Positions 46,738 through 57,935 of a DNA stretch of 64,000 bases are shown one piece after another; within the stretch, counting starts at the first letter, position 1, and every line of letters starts with the position of its first letter. Below the pieces are notes generated by a model. That model was not told the origin of the DNA and did no database searches. It saw only the letters and a list, made by a program, of their open reading frames with translations. The position numbers and the translations under genes were made by a program. The DNA comes from Ursus arctos (taxonomy: Eukaryota; Chordata; Mammalia; Carnivora; Ursidae), in the NCBI RefSeq assembly GCF_023065955.2, contig NW_026622985.1, forward strand, positions 73,149,931 to 73,213,930, given 5' to 3'.

Positions 46738-46863
46738 TTTTTTTAAATTTCAATTCAATTAGCCAACATATAGTACATCATTAGTTTCAGATGTAGTGTT
46801 CAATGGTTCATCAGTTGGGTATATACCCTCAGTGCTTGTCACATCATGTGCCCTCCTCAATGC
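46738..46863 (-). repeat. Carnivoran L1 3' end, short and older
   Basis: A T-rich start, then 'caattcaattagccaacata', 'tagtacatcattagtttcag', 'ggttcatcagttgggtatat' and 'atcatgtgccctcctcaatg'. It aligns in layout to 14450 and 54617 but is more diverged. Flanking 'cctaatt' (46731-46737 and about 46864-46870) is a weak target duplication. Confidence 0.85.
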
Positions 46864-46870
46864 CCTAATT

Positions 46871-48397
46871 ATTTACTGTGAATTTCTAATACTCACAGTC
46901 TGGCCAAGCTTGTTTTTCTTCTCCTTTAACAAATGATAATCTCCCTCCATAATTCTGGGATTTCCCTCCATCTCTAAAATCTTCCCCACAGGAGAATGGA
47001 AGTCCCTGGCTTTTATCTTGATGCAAAACGTTCTCACCACGTCATACTCCTTACCATACTGACAAATGAGGGTGTTCTATACATTCTCTTTTATGAATTT
47101 TTCTCTACAATTCACTAGACATTACTTTTTGATTCTGATTCAGTTCAGAATTTAATCAATATTGATTGCGCATTTCAGAAAGATGGCAGAGTGTAGAAGA
47201 AGGAGAAATGGAACTTAAATCAACGTTTGGGATGAATCCCAAGTATGAAATTTATGTGGCTTTGGGGAGGAATAATTCCATTAAACTCTCCTGAGGTTGT
47301 CTCCTCATATAGAGAAGGAAGATTGTACTTGAAGGTAAAAATGTAATGATGTAAGCTTTATCTACAATAAACTTCTTAAGGAAGTTTCTAATTACCTTCT
47401 TTTGTTCTAGTTGTACCTAACAAAAAATTTCAAATATAGTTCTCAGTACCCCATGTACCCACAAAGAAAACAGATTGAATTAGTTTCAGAAACTTGACAA
47501 ACGGAACCTGGTATTTTGTTGATTTGTTCATTTTTTAATGTATCAGGCATCCAATAATCGAACAAAATAACTGAGCAATGAAACTTATTGGGGGGAATTA
47601 AATCTTAAGGATCAAGTTTCGATAATTACCCATTATATAAAATATTTATCTAAATTTGTAATGGTTCTAATACTGATTTTTTTTAAATGTCAGGATATTC
47701 ATGCTAGATATACTTTCAACACAGAGAACTCTGACGTTTTTCAATCTTTCAGTTTCTATTGACATTTCATTCATCATCAGAAGTACAGTAAGCTGAACCC
47801 CCAAATAAGCATCCAGAATCAATTTTGAGAAGAAGGTAATATGTCTTTCCTATACCTGAGAGCGCATGAAATATTTGACTTTAATTCAATAATAACAACA
47901 ATGGATCATTTTAACTTTTGTAACCAATAGAGCTCGTGATAATATAATGAAGTACATCAGATTCACTGGGTAATTATGGTGGCACTTTATCAGATCTGTA
48001 CAATGTGCTGGCTGAGGAGTCACATCAATATATTTACCCTAATGTATATTGTTGCACAGTATATAATAAATTCTCTATTTTATGGTCTTCTGGGAACCGA
48101 GGGAAATGATTCAATTAGCAAGAACACGTGAACTGAGGGAAATTAAATCAACTTTAATAAAAACATCTATAAAACATGTTGCAAGTGAAGTATAGTGGTG
48201 ATTAGGGACCTCATTCCTGGAAATCAATAAAACATTTGAAGGGTCATATCTTTTTATAACTTCTTGCATGTTAGTTGGACTCAGCTCAAGGGCATCCCTA
48301 AAACTGCCAAACACCTGAAGACTCCTAACTTTAGGGACACCACATCTCTAATGAGGTTGTCGGGGATGCATTAGCCCTATATATTAAATTGGGCCTG
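46871..48397. other. Single-copy non-coding stretch
   Basis: No gene or repeat is recognised. Confidence 0.5.
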
Positions 48398-48410
48398 AGA
48401 AAGCTTCACA

Positions 48411-48588
48411 GCAGGGCACTGGGTAGCTCAGTCGGTTGAGTGTCTGCCTTCAGCTCAGGTCATGATCCCAGGACCCTGGGATGGAGCCCTGCATCAGGCT
48501 CTCTGCTCAGTGGAGAGACTGCTTCTCCCTCTGTCCTTCCCCCTGCTCGTGCTTTCTCTCTCTCAAATAAATAAGTAGTTTTTTAAAA
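48411..48588 (+). mobile_element. Can-SINE with altered head
   Basis: The head reads 'gggcactgggtagctcagtc', missing bases of the usual start. Then come 'tgtctgccttcagctcaggt', 'gatcccaggaccctgggatg', the CT region and the tail 'aataaataagtagtttttta'. The duplication 'agaaagcttca' flanks it (48398-48408 and 48589-48599). Confidence 0.94.
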
Positions 48589-48599
48589 AGAAAGCTTCA

Positions 48600-48939
48600 T
48601 GGCAAGTGATGTGTGAATTTAACATATCATTGGTAGGAAATGCATGCAGAAAGATCAAACTTAGGAAACTTCTTGTTTTCCCGAAATACTTAAGGTTTCC
48701 CTGGCTAGAAATGGTTTTCATCCATTTTACATATCCAGATCCTGCTTTTCATTCATGATTGGGGGAGTGTAGATGGTTTCTATTGCTTCTGTATGCATTT
48801 ATATATTTTTTCAACTTTTCTAAAATAGCTATGTTTTAATTTAATGTTTTTAATTAATTGTTTTTAATATGTTTTTAAATAAATAAATCATGCACATTTA
48901 AAACAAAGCAAAACTCCAAGTATAATGTCTTCACTGCTC
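48600..48939. other. AT-rich non-coding, no feature
   Basis: Nothing recognised. Confidence 0.5.
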
Positions 48940-49320
48940 CCACCCTCCCCCAACCTCCTTTTTCAATTTTACCCTCTTGGGTAATTGCAATTTATGGTTT
49001 ATTATGTATTCTCTAGAAATATGTCTGTTGACTTATGTGGAGAGAGAATGTATATATATTCTATGTCACTACATATGTATTCTCCATTATCTGGTATTAT
49101 ATTATACTGATTATTCTGATGATTTTTTTTAACTTAATAATATATATACCATGTCTTTAGAAAAGTTCCATTTTATTGCCTAGAATGAATATGCTGTTAC
49201 ATAATTTAACCACTGTTTTTGGTGAATGGTTTGGTTGTTTATTCTAATCTCAAGATTATACATAATTTATCTATAATTCCCTGTGTATTTATAGATTATT
49301 CTTTTTAAGTTTACATTTTT
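48940..49320 (-). repeat. Possible old L1 3' fragment (antisense)
   Basis: 'accatgtctttagaaaagtt', 'ccattttattgcctagaatg', 'acataatttaaccactgttt' and 'ggtgaatggtttggttgttt' loosely match the antisense L1 text 'catctttccatgtc / ccataatttatttaacc / ggacatttaggttgtttcc'. Very diverged. Confidence 0.33.
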
Positions 49321-49487
49321 TAACAATCAGACTTTTTTTTTTTTAATGTAATGAGATTGCCTCGGCATTAGCCTACTTCGGTATTCCAAGACATTTAGTT
49401 AATAATTCAGAAAAAAGCCCATGGTCTTTTTCACTTTTTTTTTTCTACCAACTGCCCCCAGCCCATTCTCCCAGGCTATGAACTTCA

Positions 49488-49694
49488 TTTTTTTTTTTTA
49501 AAGATTTTATGTATTTATTTGAGAGAGAGCAGGAGAGCCAGCTTGGGCAGGATGGTGGGGATGGGGCTGAAGGAGAGGGAGAAGTAGACTCCCTGTTGAG
49601 CAGGGAGCCTGATTCCTGGCTCAATCCGAGGACCCTGAGATTAGGACCTGAGCCAAAAGCAGACACTTAACTGACTGAGCTGCCCAGGCATCCC
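49488..49694 (-). mobile_element. Can-SINE, older subfamily
   Basis: A T run, 'aaagattttatgtatttatt', GA-rich text, 'gagcagggagcctgattcct', 'ggaccctgagattaggacct' and the end 'ctgcccaggcatccc'. The 9-bp duplication 'tgaacttca' flanks it (49479-49487 and 49695-49703). Confidence 0.94.
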
Positions 49695-49703
49695 TGAACT
49701 TCA

Positions 49704-50045
49704 ATATTGAGGTTTCTTCAGGTAACTCAAAATGTTGAGTCTTGATTTTCCTGTGTGGATCTGCAGGTTTCTTAACTCTGATGGACTTAGCCAATTTGTT
49801 CCCACTGGTATGATGTCTTCCAGAAACCCCTCATAGACTCCCTTGTTGAAGGCATATCCTCCCCACCCTATCAGAAATTAGGAAGAAACTGGCCAACACA
49901 ACATAAATAAACCATAACAGCTCTTCTATAGATTTACTTTTATATTTCTTCTGCCATTTCAGAGCTTTTGGAAGAAAAGATGTTTAATCAGCCATCTTGA
50001 ACCAATAGCTCGTATTACCTTTATAGTTGATACAGGCTATAAAAA
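49704..50045. other. Non-coding, no feature recognised
   Basis: Single-copy sequence. Confidence 0.5.
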
Positions 50046-50360
50046 TTTTAAAAGGTTCTATGCATCTTTTAAGACCCAGCTTAGGGAACTAGCTACCTGC
50101 CCCTAAAGTACTTTTTTAATCTTCCTCCTGGTCAAATTTACTTCTTTCTTTGTGTTCCCATTGTTCTTTGCTTAAAGTTCTACCACAGCATTCATTGCAC
50201 TCTGCATTGTTTATAATCGTATGCGTATGAGTCTCTTTTTCCACACTGGGCCCTTGGTTAATTAAAGATCAGGACAATGACTAATCCATCTTTACATGGA
50301 AATCTATGCTCACAGGAAATACAAGGAAGTATGTATTAAATGAATAAATGGATGAATGTA
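50046..50360 (+). repeat. LINE2 3' end
   Basis: 'ttttaagacccagcttaggg', 'taatcttcctcctggtcaaa', 'ccacagcattcattgcactc', 'taattaaagatcaggacaat' and the tail 'aatgaataaatggatgaatg' are in LINE2 3' UTR order. Confidence 0.65.
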
Positions 50361-52860
50361 TGTATATCTGTGAAATAGAGTAACTACTGTCTACGAAAGA
50401 GCAGACAGGGTGTAGAGCAGGGATATTTATCCATCTGTTTTGATCACAAAGAGTTGCTGTGACCTAATTGTGGAAAGTGGTAAAATAAATACATTTTTAA
50501 AATGTAGCTGTGATTTTTGTTATTGTGCTATGCAATAATGTATTACAACAATTCAGATATACTTACTTTTTCTCTGTGATTTTATTACTTTTCTGCTACA
50601 AAGACAAACATTGTTCCGATACTCTCAGACCCTCAGGGAAGGAAGAATGATTTTCACAGTAGTTTATACAAACACTGCTTTTTAAATTGAATCAGGAAAG
50701 CTTCTTTAAAAATGACAGCAGTCATAGAATTTAGACTCTCGATTGCAATATAAAATTAAATTTTCAGTTTTTCCTAGCTGTGGGGAATGATTTAGAGGTT
50801 AGATTGCCAAGGAAAACTTGTTACATGTGTAGAAGAGGTTTTGTAAGTGATAAATTATTAAAAAAACAAAAAAAAAAACAAAAAAACAAAAAACAAATTG
50901 ATGACGTTTTAGAAGGTCACTTAGCAATGAGCTATTCTAATTTAGAGTTCTTGAATCAATCTAATTAAATATACAATTTGGACAAAATGTTAATTTATGG
51001 TCATGTAAGGTATTTTATGTCATTTAAAAGTAAACTAAAGTAACACTAAATTAAGACAAGAGTAAATATTTTCTATATTTTTGGACTCTGTCCATCCTCA
51101 TGTACTCAAGCTAACCAGCACCTTCCAGAACATGGAACACAAATTGGCTAACTTGTAGAGATAACCCAAGTAAATGAAACACAAAAGTGACACAAACTTC
51201 CCCTGCAACAATTACACTCTTTACAGCCATGGCTACAGCGTCACAGAATTTTTCAACTCCATACTGAGGTTAGCTCTTTCCCAGTCATGTGTAGTGATAA
51301 CTCTTGTTCTAATTTGACCACTTTTCTCAGCTTCACTGTCCTTAATTTCAATCCATTGACCAATGGGGCACACTAGAGGATAAAGCTATAGCATTTGGGG
51401 GACCTCCAAATTAACAAACCTGTTTATAAACCTCTGTAACTAATTACTTCCTACAATTTTTTCCACTAGCAACTAATACAGGATTCAGCACAGAAAAGGT
51501 AGGTATGATGTGTTGATGTCTCTTAAAAACGATACTTAGAAAATTTTTTTGCTTTATATTTTTCCTCCTTGGTTGTTGGTAGCCTTCACTACTAAGGAAG
51601 TCTAGTGAAGGTAGTATACAGCAAATGTGTGTGGTGAGTGCTTATCTGGGAGCACATGGACCCGTTTTGAAACTAAGTCTAGGGCATACTTCCTGTCTCC
51701 TTAATTCCCTGTCCCTCTTAGGCTCCCATAATGCCAGCTGTATTAAGGTTTGACATTAGGTAGTGCCTAAGTTTGAGTTTAAGTGAGAAAGATACTCTCC
51801 TAGTGGCTTTTTCGGCAATGAAACTAAGTATCTGAATTATTAGAATGTAAACGATGACAGCATTTCAGATATACTTGGGCCATTTCACCTTCGCCCTCTT
51901 CTCTTCTAGAAAGCTTTTCATGGCAGCCCTCCAGCCGCTTTTCTTCCAGTTGAATTTGAAATGCTGCATTACCTTGGCTAAATTTCAACTATGTCAGTAA
52001 AATCCCAAAGAGCAAATCAAGCTAGTAGCAAAAGTGCCTTTCCTAAATAAATAGACTGCTAACCCGCAATATGAGAAGAGACACCCTACCACCAGGATTA
52101 TTTCATAGACAGTTTTAATGAATGCAGTCATTTTCTTGTGCAGATGCGTTCAATTGTTTAAGTCAAGTTGGAACGCAGTTTAAATGACCTGCCTGTCTTT
52201 TTGGACTGAACACGGTTCACAGCAGCACGCTCCATATGCTTCCAGTATGACCAACACTACTGTATTCACCACTGTGAACTGCTGGAGACTAGCCTCAAAA
52301 AGGAGGCTATCCATTTTCCCTGAAGAAGTGATCAGTACTAAATCCACCGTGTCATACATCCTTGATTACTCTGGCTTCTATTAGAAACCCGTTACTTTCT
52401 CTTCTGAAGCAGATGATTCCAAGCATGTGGTTGTTGATGATTACGTCTGCCCCCCTGCTTTGTAGTAGCTAGGTAACATTATTTTCACTTCCAAAGGCAG
52501 CTCATTGAAAAGTTAATATCTGTTCTCTTTCACCATCCTTGGTGAGTCCGTGAAGGTCTTCCATCTAACATTCAGATGCATAGTCGTCTCTTCAAACTAG
52601 CTTCTCTTCCATCCCACCTTCTGTACCTGTTCCCAGGGTGCCCCAGACCTGGTCAATACCACTCATCATAGGCGACGTATCTAAAATCCCAATATCAAAT
52701 ATTCCTAGACCAATTTCAAACATTATTTAATTCTACAGGTTCCTGCAATTTATTGATGCTACCAATTTTCTTACTATCCCTCACCCCATTTAACCTTAGC
52801 CACTGCCCTTTTATATAACGTAGATTACATGATTCATCATCATAATCATTACTCCTTTGC
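50361..52860. other. Single-copy non-coding stretch
   Basis: Includes an A-rich tract with C interruptions at 50861-50897. No exon or repeat is recognised. The end of this block may contain the upstream part of the LINE2 relic that starts near 52870. Confidence 0.45.
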
Positions 52861-52869
52861 ATATACTTC

Positions 52870-54010
52870 ATGTTCTTTGCCTGTTTTTTCCTTATCAAAT
52901 TCACTTGTCAGACCCCAGCTTGGGCTAAAAATCTAGCTCTCCTCCTGCTACCAGCCTGCCTGTGACCCTGAACATAGCTGGAGAAAACTAACAGTTGTAC
53001 TTATTGATGTTAAATTGATGGCCACGGATTTTTGACTCTGCATTGCCCAGAAATCCTACTGTATTTCTGCGCTCAATTCATACTCCCATATTCTGAAATA
53101 ACTATTTGATACCTTCTCTTCTGCTCAAACCTCAAGTGTCTCCTCCCCCATCCTACCTCTCTCAAGGGTTTTACCTTGATTTTTATATCCCTTTAAAAAA
53201 GGCATTCTGTTGATAATTTTCTAATTCTTTCACCACCAGATCTACCAACCTGCCTTTACCTTTACCCATATACTTCCCTTTACTCCTGTTTCAATGGAAG
53301 AACTCTCTGGAAGCTATTGAATTCCAGCAGTTTAAATGGCATCCCACCTCTTCTCATGCACTCAAAGTCCTGGCTCTTGTCATTAATTTTCTCTTTCTTC
53401 TATACTGATTGATCCTTCCCATCACCATATACACTTTCTGTAATACCCCCACCTTAGGGAAAAAACCTCTTGATCAAATATCCCTCTCCAGCTGTCACCC
53501 TTTATGGAAAAACTTCTCAAAAGAGTGTTTCTATTATTACCTTCTTCCTTGATATTTTTTCCAATCAGGCTTTCAAACCCGCTTTCTCCCTGGAGGTTCT
53601 CTTTTCTGGGTCACCAGTAACATCAAGGCTGCTTACTCTAGCGGCCAATTCTCAAGCCCCTTGTATTTGATAATTTCTTTTGACATAGTTAATTACCAGC
53701 TCCTCTACAGAAGACTTTTTATACATGGCTTCCGTGCCACAACACCTTTCTGGTTTTCATCTTATTTGAATAGCTACTCTTTTAGTCTCATTTCTTGGTT
53801 ATTTTTCCCATTCCAAGAAATGTTGGAGTTCTGCAGCTACCTGACCTTGGGCCTCATCTCTCTTTAATCTGCACTTACTCTCTAGGTGATCTTATCCAGT
53901 CTTCTGGCTTTAAATATTGCATAAATGCTCAGCCTCAAGCTTCAGATTCTCCTCAGTGTTCTGCTCTGCTGTCCAATAGGCATATCAAACAGAACTCTTG
54001 ATGTATGAGG
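52870..54010 (+). repeat. LINE2 ORF2 reverse-transcriptase relic
   Basis: Decayed frames still read pieces of a CR1/L2-clade reverse transcriptase. From about 53664 one frame gives 'LIISFDIVNYQLLYRRLF', 'GFRATTPFWFSSYL' and 'SYSFSLISW'. After a frame change, about 53800-53940 gives 'NVGVLQLPDLGPHLS', then 'YSLGDLIQSSGFKY'. The order (FD.V..., WF.SYL..R.., GV.QGS.LGP, SLGDLIQS.GFKY) is that of L2. The polymerase YADD-type motif is lost: the text after GFKY reads CINAQPQASDS. Non-functional. Confidence 0.82.
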
Positions 54011-54334
54011 TGTGGGGATTAAATCATAATTTTAAATTTTATTTTTTAAAATCAGAAACAAATCAAGGAAAATGGTGATTCTTGTTAATCTATGCAGTGA
54101 TTGCACCAATATCAATTACATTCTAAAATGTTCTCTGTGGTTTGAATGCATCTTTATTATTTCTTCTAAATTAAAATTAAATCCATGGCAATGTTCTTTA
54201 AAAATATCAATCAAACATCAATACCTGTGAACATGTGAAAAGGCTACAGAGAAATAAATCAATAAATAAGCTCACATCTAAGTAAGATTTAAAGTATAGA
54301 CAAGAAATCTCAAAAATCACTTAAACCTAAGCTA
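54011..54334. other. AT-rich non-coding, no feature
   Basis: Nothing recognised. Confidence 0.5.
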
Positions 54335-54347
54335 AATAGTTATTTTT

Positions 54348-54525
54348 TAAAGATTCATTTATTTGAGAGAGAGAGAGAGCACAAGTGGGGGAGGGGGTAG
54401 AGGGAAAGAAACGTAAGCAGACTCCCTCCTAATCGGAGAGCCAGGGCTCCCGTGACCTATGAGATCATGACCTGAGCCGAAATTACTAGTCAGACACTTA
54501 ACCACTGAGCCACCCAGGTGCCCCC
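54348..54525 (-). mobile_element. Can-SINE, older subfamily
   Basis: 'taaagattcatttatttgag', GA-rich text, 'ctatgagatcatgacctgag' and the end 'gagccacccaggtgcccc'. The duplication 'aatagttattttt' / 'aatggttattttt' (54335-54347 and 54526-54538) has one mismatch in 13. Confidence 0.94.
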
Positions 54526-54616
54526 AATGGTTATTTTTAATATCCTAAGAAAATCAATGTTATAATATTTAAATTGTTATATCCTAATTTTAAAACTCTG
54601 TGTTTTATTTTTTATT

Positions 54617-54798
54617 ATATTTTTAAAATTTTACTTTTTATTTAAATTCAAATAATTAACATACAATGTATTATTGGTTTCAGAGGTAGAGGTCAGTGAC
54701 TCATCAGTCTTATGTAATACCCCATGCTTATTACATCATATGCCCTCCTTAATGTCCATTACCCAGCTACCATTTCCCCCTACCACATCCCACCCCCC
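54617..54798 (-). repeat. Carnivoran L1 3' end, older
   Basis: A T/A-rich start, 'attcaaataattaacataca', 'atgtattattggtttcagag', 'gtgactcatcagtcttatgt' and 'catatgccctccttaatgtc', ending in C-rich text. Same layout as 46738 and 14450. No frame remains. Confidence 0.85.
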
Positions 54799-54800
54799 CG

Positions 54801-55590
54801 TATTTTAATTTTTAAAAAGATATTCAGAGTTAATTGTGACATATACAATTTGAGAAAATCAGGATTAAGTACTAACTACAGAAAATGAAAGTATCCCTAG
54901 CTGAAATTTAAAAATCATATATTCCTCTCAAATCATTGCAAAAACAAAAGATAAGCAAAAAAACCCTAAAATTTAATGGAAGAATGATACAGAAAAGCAG
55001 TAGAATAGGAAAAACATGATAAAAATGTAAGATGGACTATATCAGTTATGAAATAAACAAATGGAATAAAATATCTAATTTTAAAAATATATGCCTTTTA
55101 CAAGAGTCATATTTAAGACAAAAGAACTTTAATTATGAAAAGTCAGAATAGAGGAAAATTCTCACAGGCAATCTAAAATGAAGACATAGGATAAGCTACT
55201 ATATAGTCATATTATTGTAATGTCTTATATGTAAGCATACACAGCACACACACCCTCTCCTGGGAGGCTATAAAGTAAATGTTTTTAGTAGTTCTCTGGT
55301 GGAAAGTTGACAAGTGATTTTACTCTCTTCTCTTTACTTCTTTATATTTTAGTCAGTAAGTATTCTTGATTTTAATACCAGCAAAAGTTAATGTCAATAT
55401 ATTATTTAAATAAATCATCATCCATCTTTAAAAGCTTTAATCTCAATCCATTTATAACTCATTTCCCCTTAAATTCAAGGGGATGTCTACTTCATTTTTC
55501 AGTTGAAAAGTCATTTTTAACTTTTACCAGTCATTTTTCTGTCCTCTCTGTTACGTGAACACTATTCCAACCAAAGAGTTCTACCTTCTG
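54801..55590. other. AT-rich non-coding, possible L1M traces
   Basis: Text at 54940-55200 ('gccttttacaagagtcatat', 'gacaaaagaactttaattat') may be a worn L1M ORF2 fragment. The rest is unrecognised. Confidence 0.35.
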
Positions 55591-55599
55591 ATATTAGGC

Positions 55600-55860
55600 A
55601 CTGTACGTGTTCTTACCTTTAGCCAAAGCCTTCAAGGTCCAGCTCACATTTTATTTCCCCCGGGAGGTCCTTGAAATCATCCTACCTTTTAGAAATTTTT
55701 CTCTCCATAGATTCTCATAGCATTTTCTGTATTGTTCATCTCACACTTGATAAAATATTTCTGGCATAGTTTTTAATTTCAGTAATTATGTTCCCTCCCT
55801 ACAAGAGATAGGATTTTAGAAACAGGGAAATACCCTACATCTAACTCAGAGCTCTACCTA
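55600..55860 (+). repeat. LINE2 3' end, diverged
   Basis: 'aaggtccagctcacatttta', 'cgggaggtccttgaaatcat', 'attctcatagcattttctgt' and 'attatgttccctccctacaa' keep LINE2 order. Confidence 0.55.
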
Positions 55861-56479
55861 CAAAGGTCCTTAACAAGTTTTGGTATTGCTCTTAGTAATG
55901 ATGGCATGTGTGTGAACTAACATAAATCCTTTACTAATATTTGAAAATAATTTCTATTAAACTAAGTCATATATATGTTTACTCTCAGATAAATGGGAAA
56001 TATGTTGGTTTTACGGGAAATCAGTATAGGTCATATTAATTGGATAACTGGATCTGCAACATCCCACTCTTACCACATCTTGCCAAGATCTGTCCATTGT
56101 TCCCTCCATTTTGACATATAAATATTTCCACAGATTTCTCTTTGGGGTCTTTCAGCCACAGTAAGTAAAGGGAGTTAATACTTTGAATATCAGTTACATA
56201 AGATGACCTGGTTAAATAATAATTGGTACAGAATAAGTAAGAAACTGACCAGGTTAAAGAAGCATTGACAGTTATCCCAGTAATAAAAGTGGAATGGGAA
56301 GGCCAAGAAAAATTCTCTAACTCCCTAGTGCACTATGATATCCATAGCTCAAGGATTTGGAGGGAAAAAAAATAAAATCTTTGTTTTTTTTGCAACATTT
56401 CATGATAGTCTGGAAAATGGATATTAGAAATGTCTTTTGTATGACTCTCTTACATAGAAGATAACCAAGTTATTTATGT
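55861..56479. other. Non-coding, no feature recognised
   Basis: Single-copy sequence. Confidence 0.5.
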
Positions 56480-57125
56480 AGATACTCTCCATACAAGAAG
56501 GTGAAATGTAACTCCCACTCCTTGAGTGTAGCTGTGTTTGGTGATATGTTATCTAGGAGTAGAGTATGGAAGGAGCAGGAGCAGAGAATAACTTTACATT
56601 TGAGGAGACCTGAAAAACACTACTTCAGCCATGTGATCATCAGTATAAGTCCTATTGATAGCATGAGCCATTGTATTATGAGCTAAGAATGGTGTTTTCC
56701 CTCTGCGGTCTTACCCCCCAAACCCCTAACTTCAGTCTCACCACAAGAAAAACAACGGACAAACCCAAATTGAGAGACACTCTCCAAAATATTCAGTTAA
56801 TATTCCTCAAAACTGTCGAGGTCATCCAAACAAGGAAAATCTGAGAAACTGCCCCTGCCTAGAGGACCCAAAGGATACATGATGACTAAATGTATGGTGT
56901 ATTCTGGAACATAAAATAGACATGAGGGGAAAACTAATAAGATCTGAACAAAGTGTGGACTTCCATTAATAGCAACGTACCAATGTTGGTTTCTTAATTT
57001 ATGACAATGTGTTATAGTAGTGCAGCCTGTTAACAATAGTAGAAACTGGGTATAGGGTATATAGGACCTCTCTGTACTATCCTTGCAACTTTTCTATAAA
57101 TCTAAATCTATTTTAAATCAAAATC
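56480..57125 (+). repeat. L1M-type 3' UTR, about 650 bp
   Basis: 'cctgaaaaacactacttcag', 'gttttccctctgcggtctta', 'aaacaacggacaaacccaaa', 'caaggaaaatctgagaaact', 'aacgtaccaatgttggtttc' and 'tactatccttgcaacttttc' form a continuous old L1 3' UTR. Its last 300 bp is the same family as 26866-27160. The 61- and 79-codon frames here are chance frames. Confidence 0.8.
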
Positions 57126-57829
57126 TAAGGGTTATTTAAATTTAAAAATGTCTCTTGTACTGTCCACTACAAGATAATATTTAATGTTTATAGAAAATAC
57201 TCCACATACCACATCAAATAGACTGGAAAAGAAATAATTTTTGATCTTTGATGTGTAATATTCTTTAAATGAAAAGTGTGCTGGTTGAAGAAGAATATAG
57301 TCTAGAAAGTCGTTCTATCACTCCAAGATAGTGTTTTATGTATGATCTTTAGTTTTAAAGAGTTGTAACTGCTACAAATACTGTTGAAATACATGTCTCC
57401 ATAAATAAGAGGGAAAGTGGTTGAATCCCAATAAAACCTTACTATTACAGCAATCTTATGGAGAATTATGGGCTATTCTGTATCCTTTGAATGTCTTCAT
57501 TCTGCTGTAGCTAAAGTATGACTTAGTTCTGTTATTATTCTCTTTCACAAATAACAATATATACACATTCTATGTGCTTTTCTCATCTGACATGCACAGT
57601 GCAACAATGCAAGTTTACTTCTGATTTGTACACTTTCAGTCATAGATGGTTTAATATTATTTTCTCTCTATAGTTACATTACAGTTTCTGGTTTCTTCAG
57701 AAAAAAAAACCTACCTTACAAACTTTAATGAGTATTTTGTGCAATATTTAGATGAGGACATGTCCTTTGTTACTAGGAAAGCTTATTTTGGAGGTGGAAG
57801 GTAATGTAGACTCTTCACTTGCTACAAAA
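57126..57829. other. AT-rich non-coding, no feature
   Basis: Nothing recognised. Confidence 0.5.
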
Positions 57830-57935
57830 ATCTTTATTCTTCAAAGGAAGAAACTGAGGTAGAGAGGGTTAAATCATTTACCTAAGAGCACATACTTAAT
57901 TGCAAAGCAGGTCCTTGGAAACCTGACTCCTACTA
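57830..57935 (-). repeat. MIR fragment (antisense)
   Basis: 'ggaagaaactgaggtagaga', 'gggttaaatcatttacctaa' and 'gagcacatacttaattgcaa' give the reverse complement of the MIR core. Confidence 0.72.
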
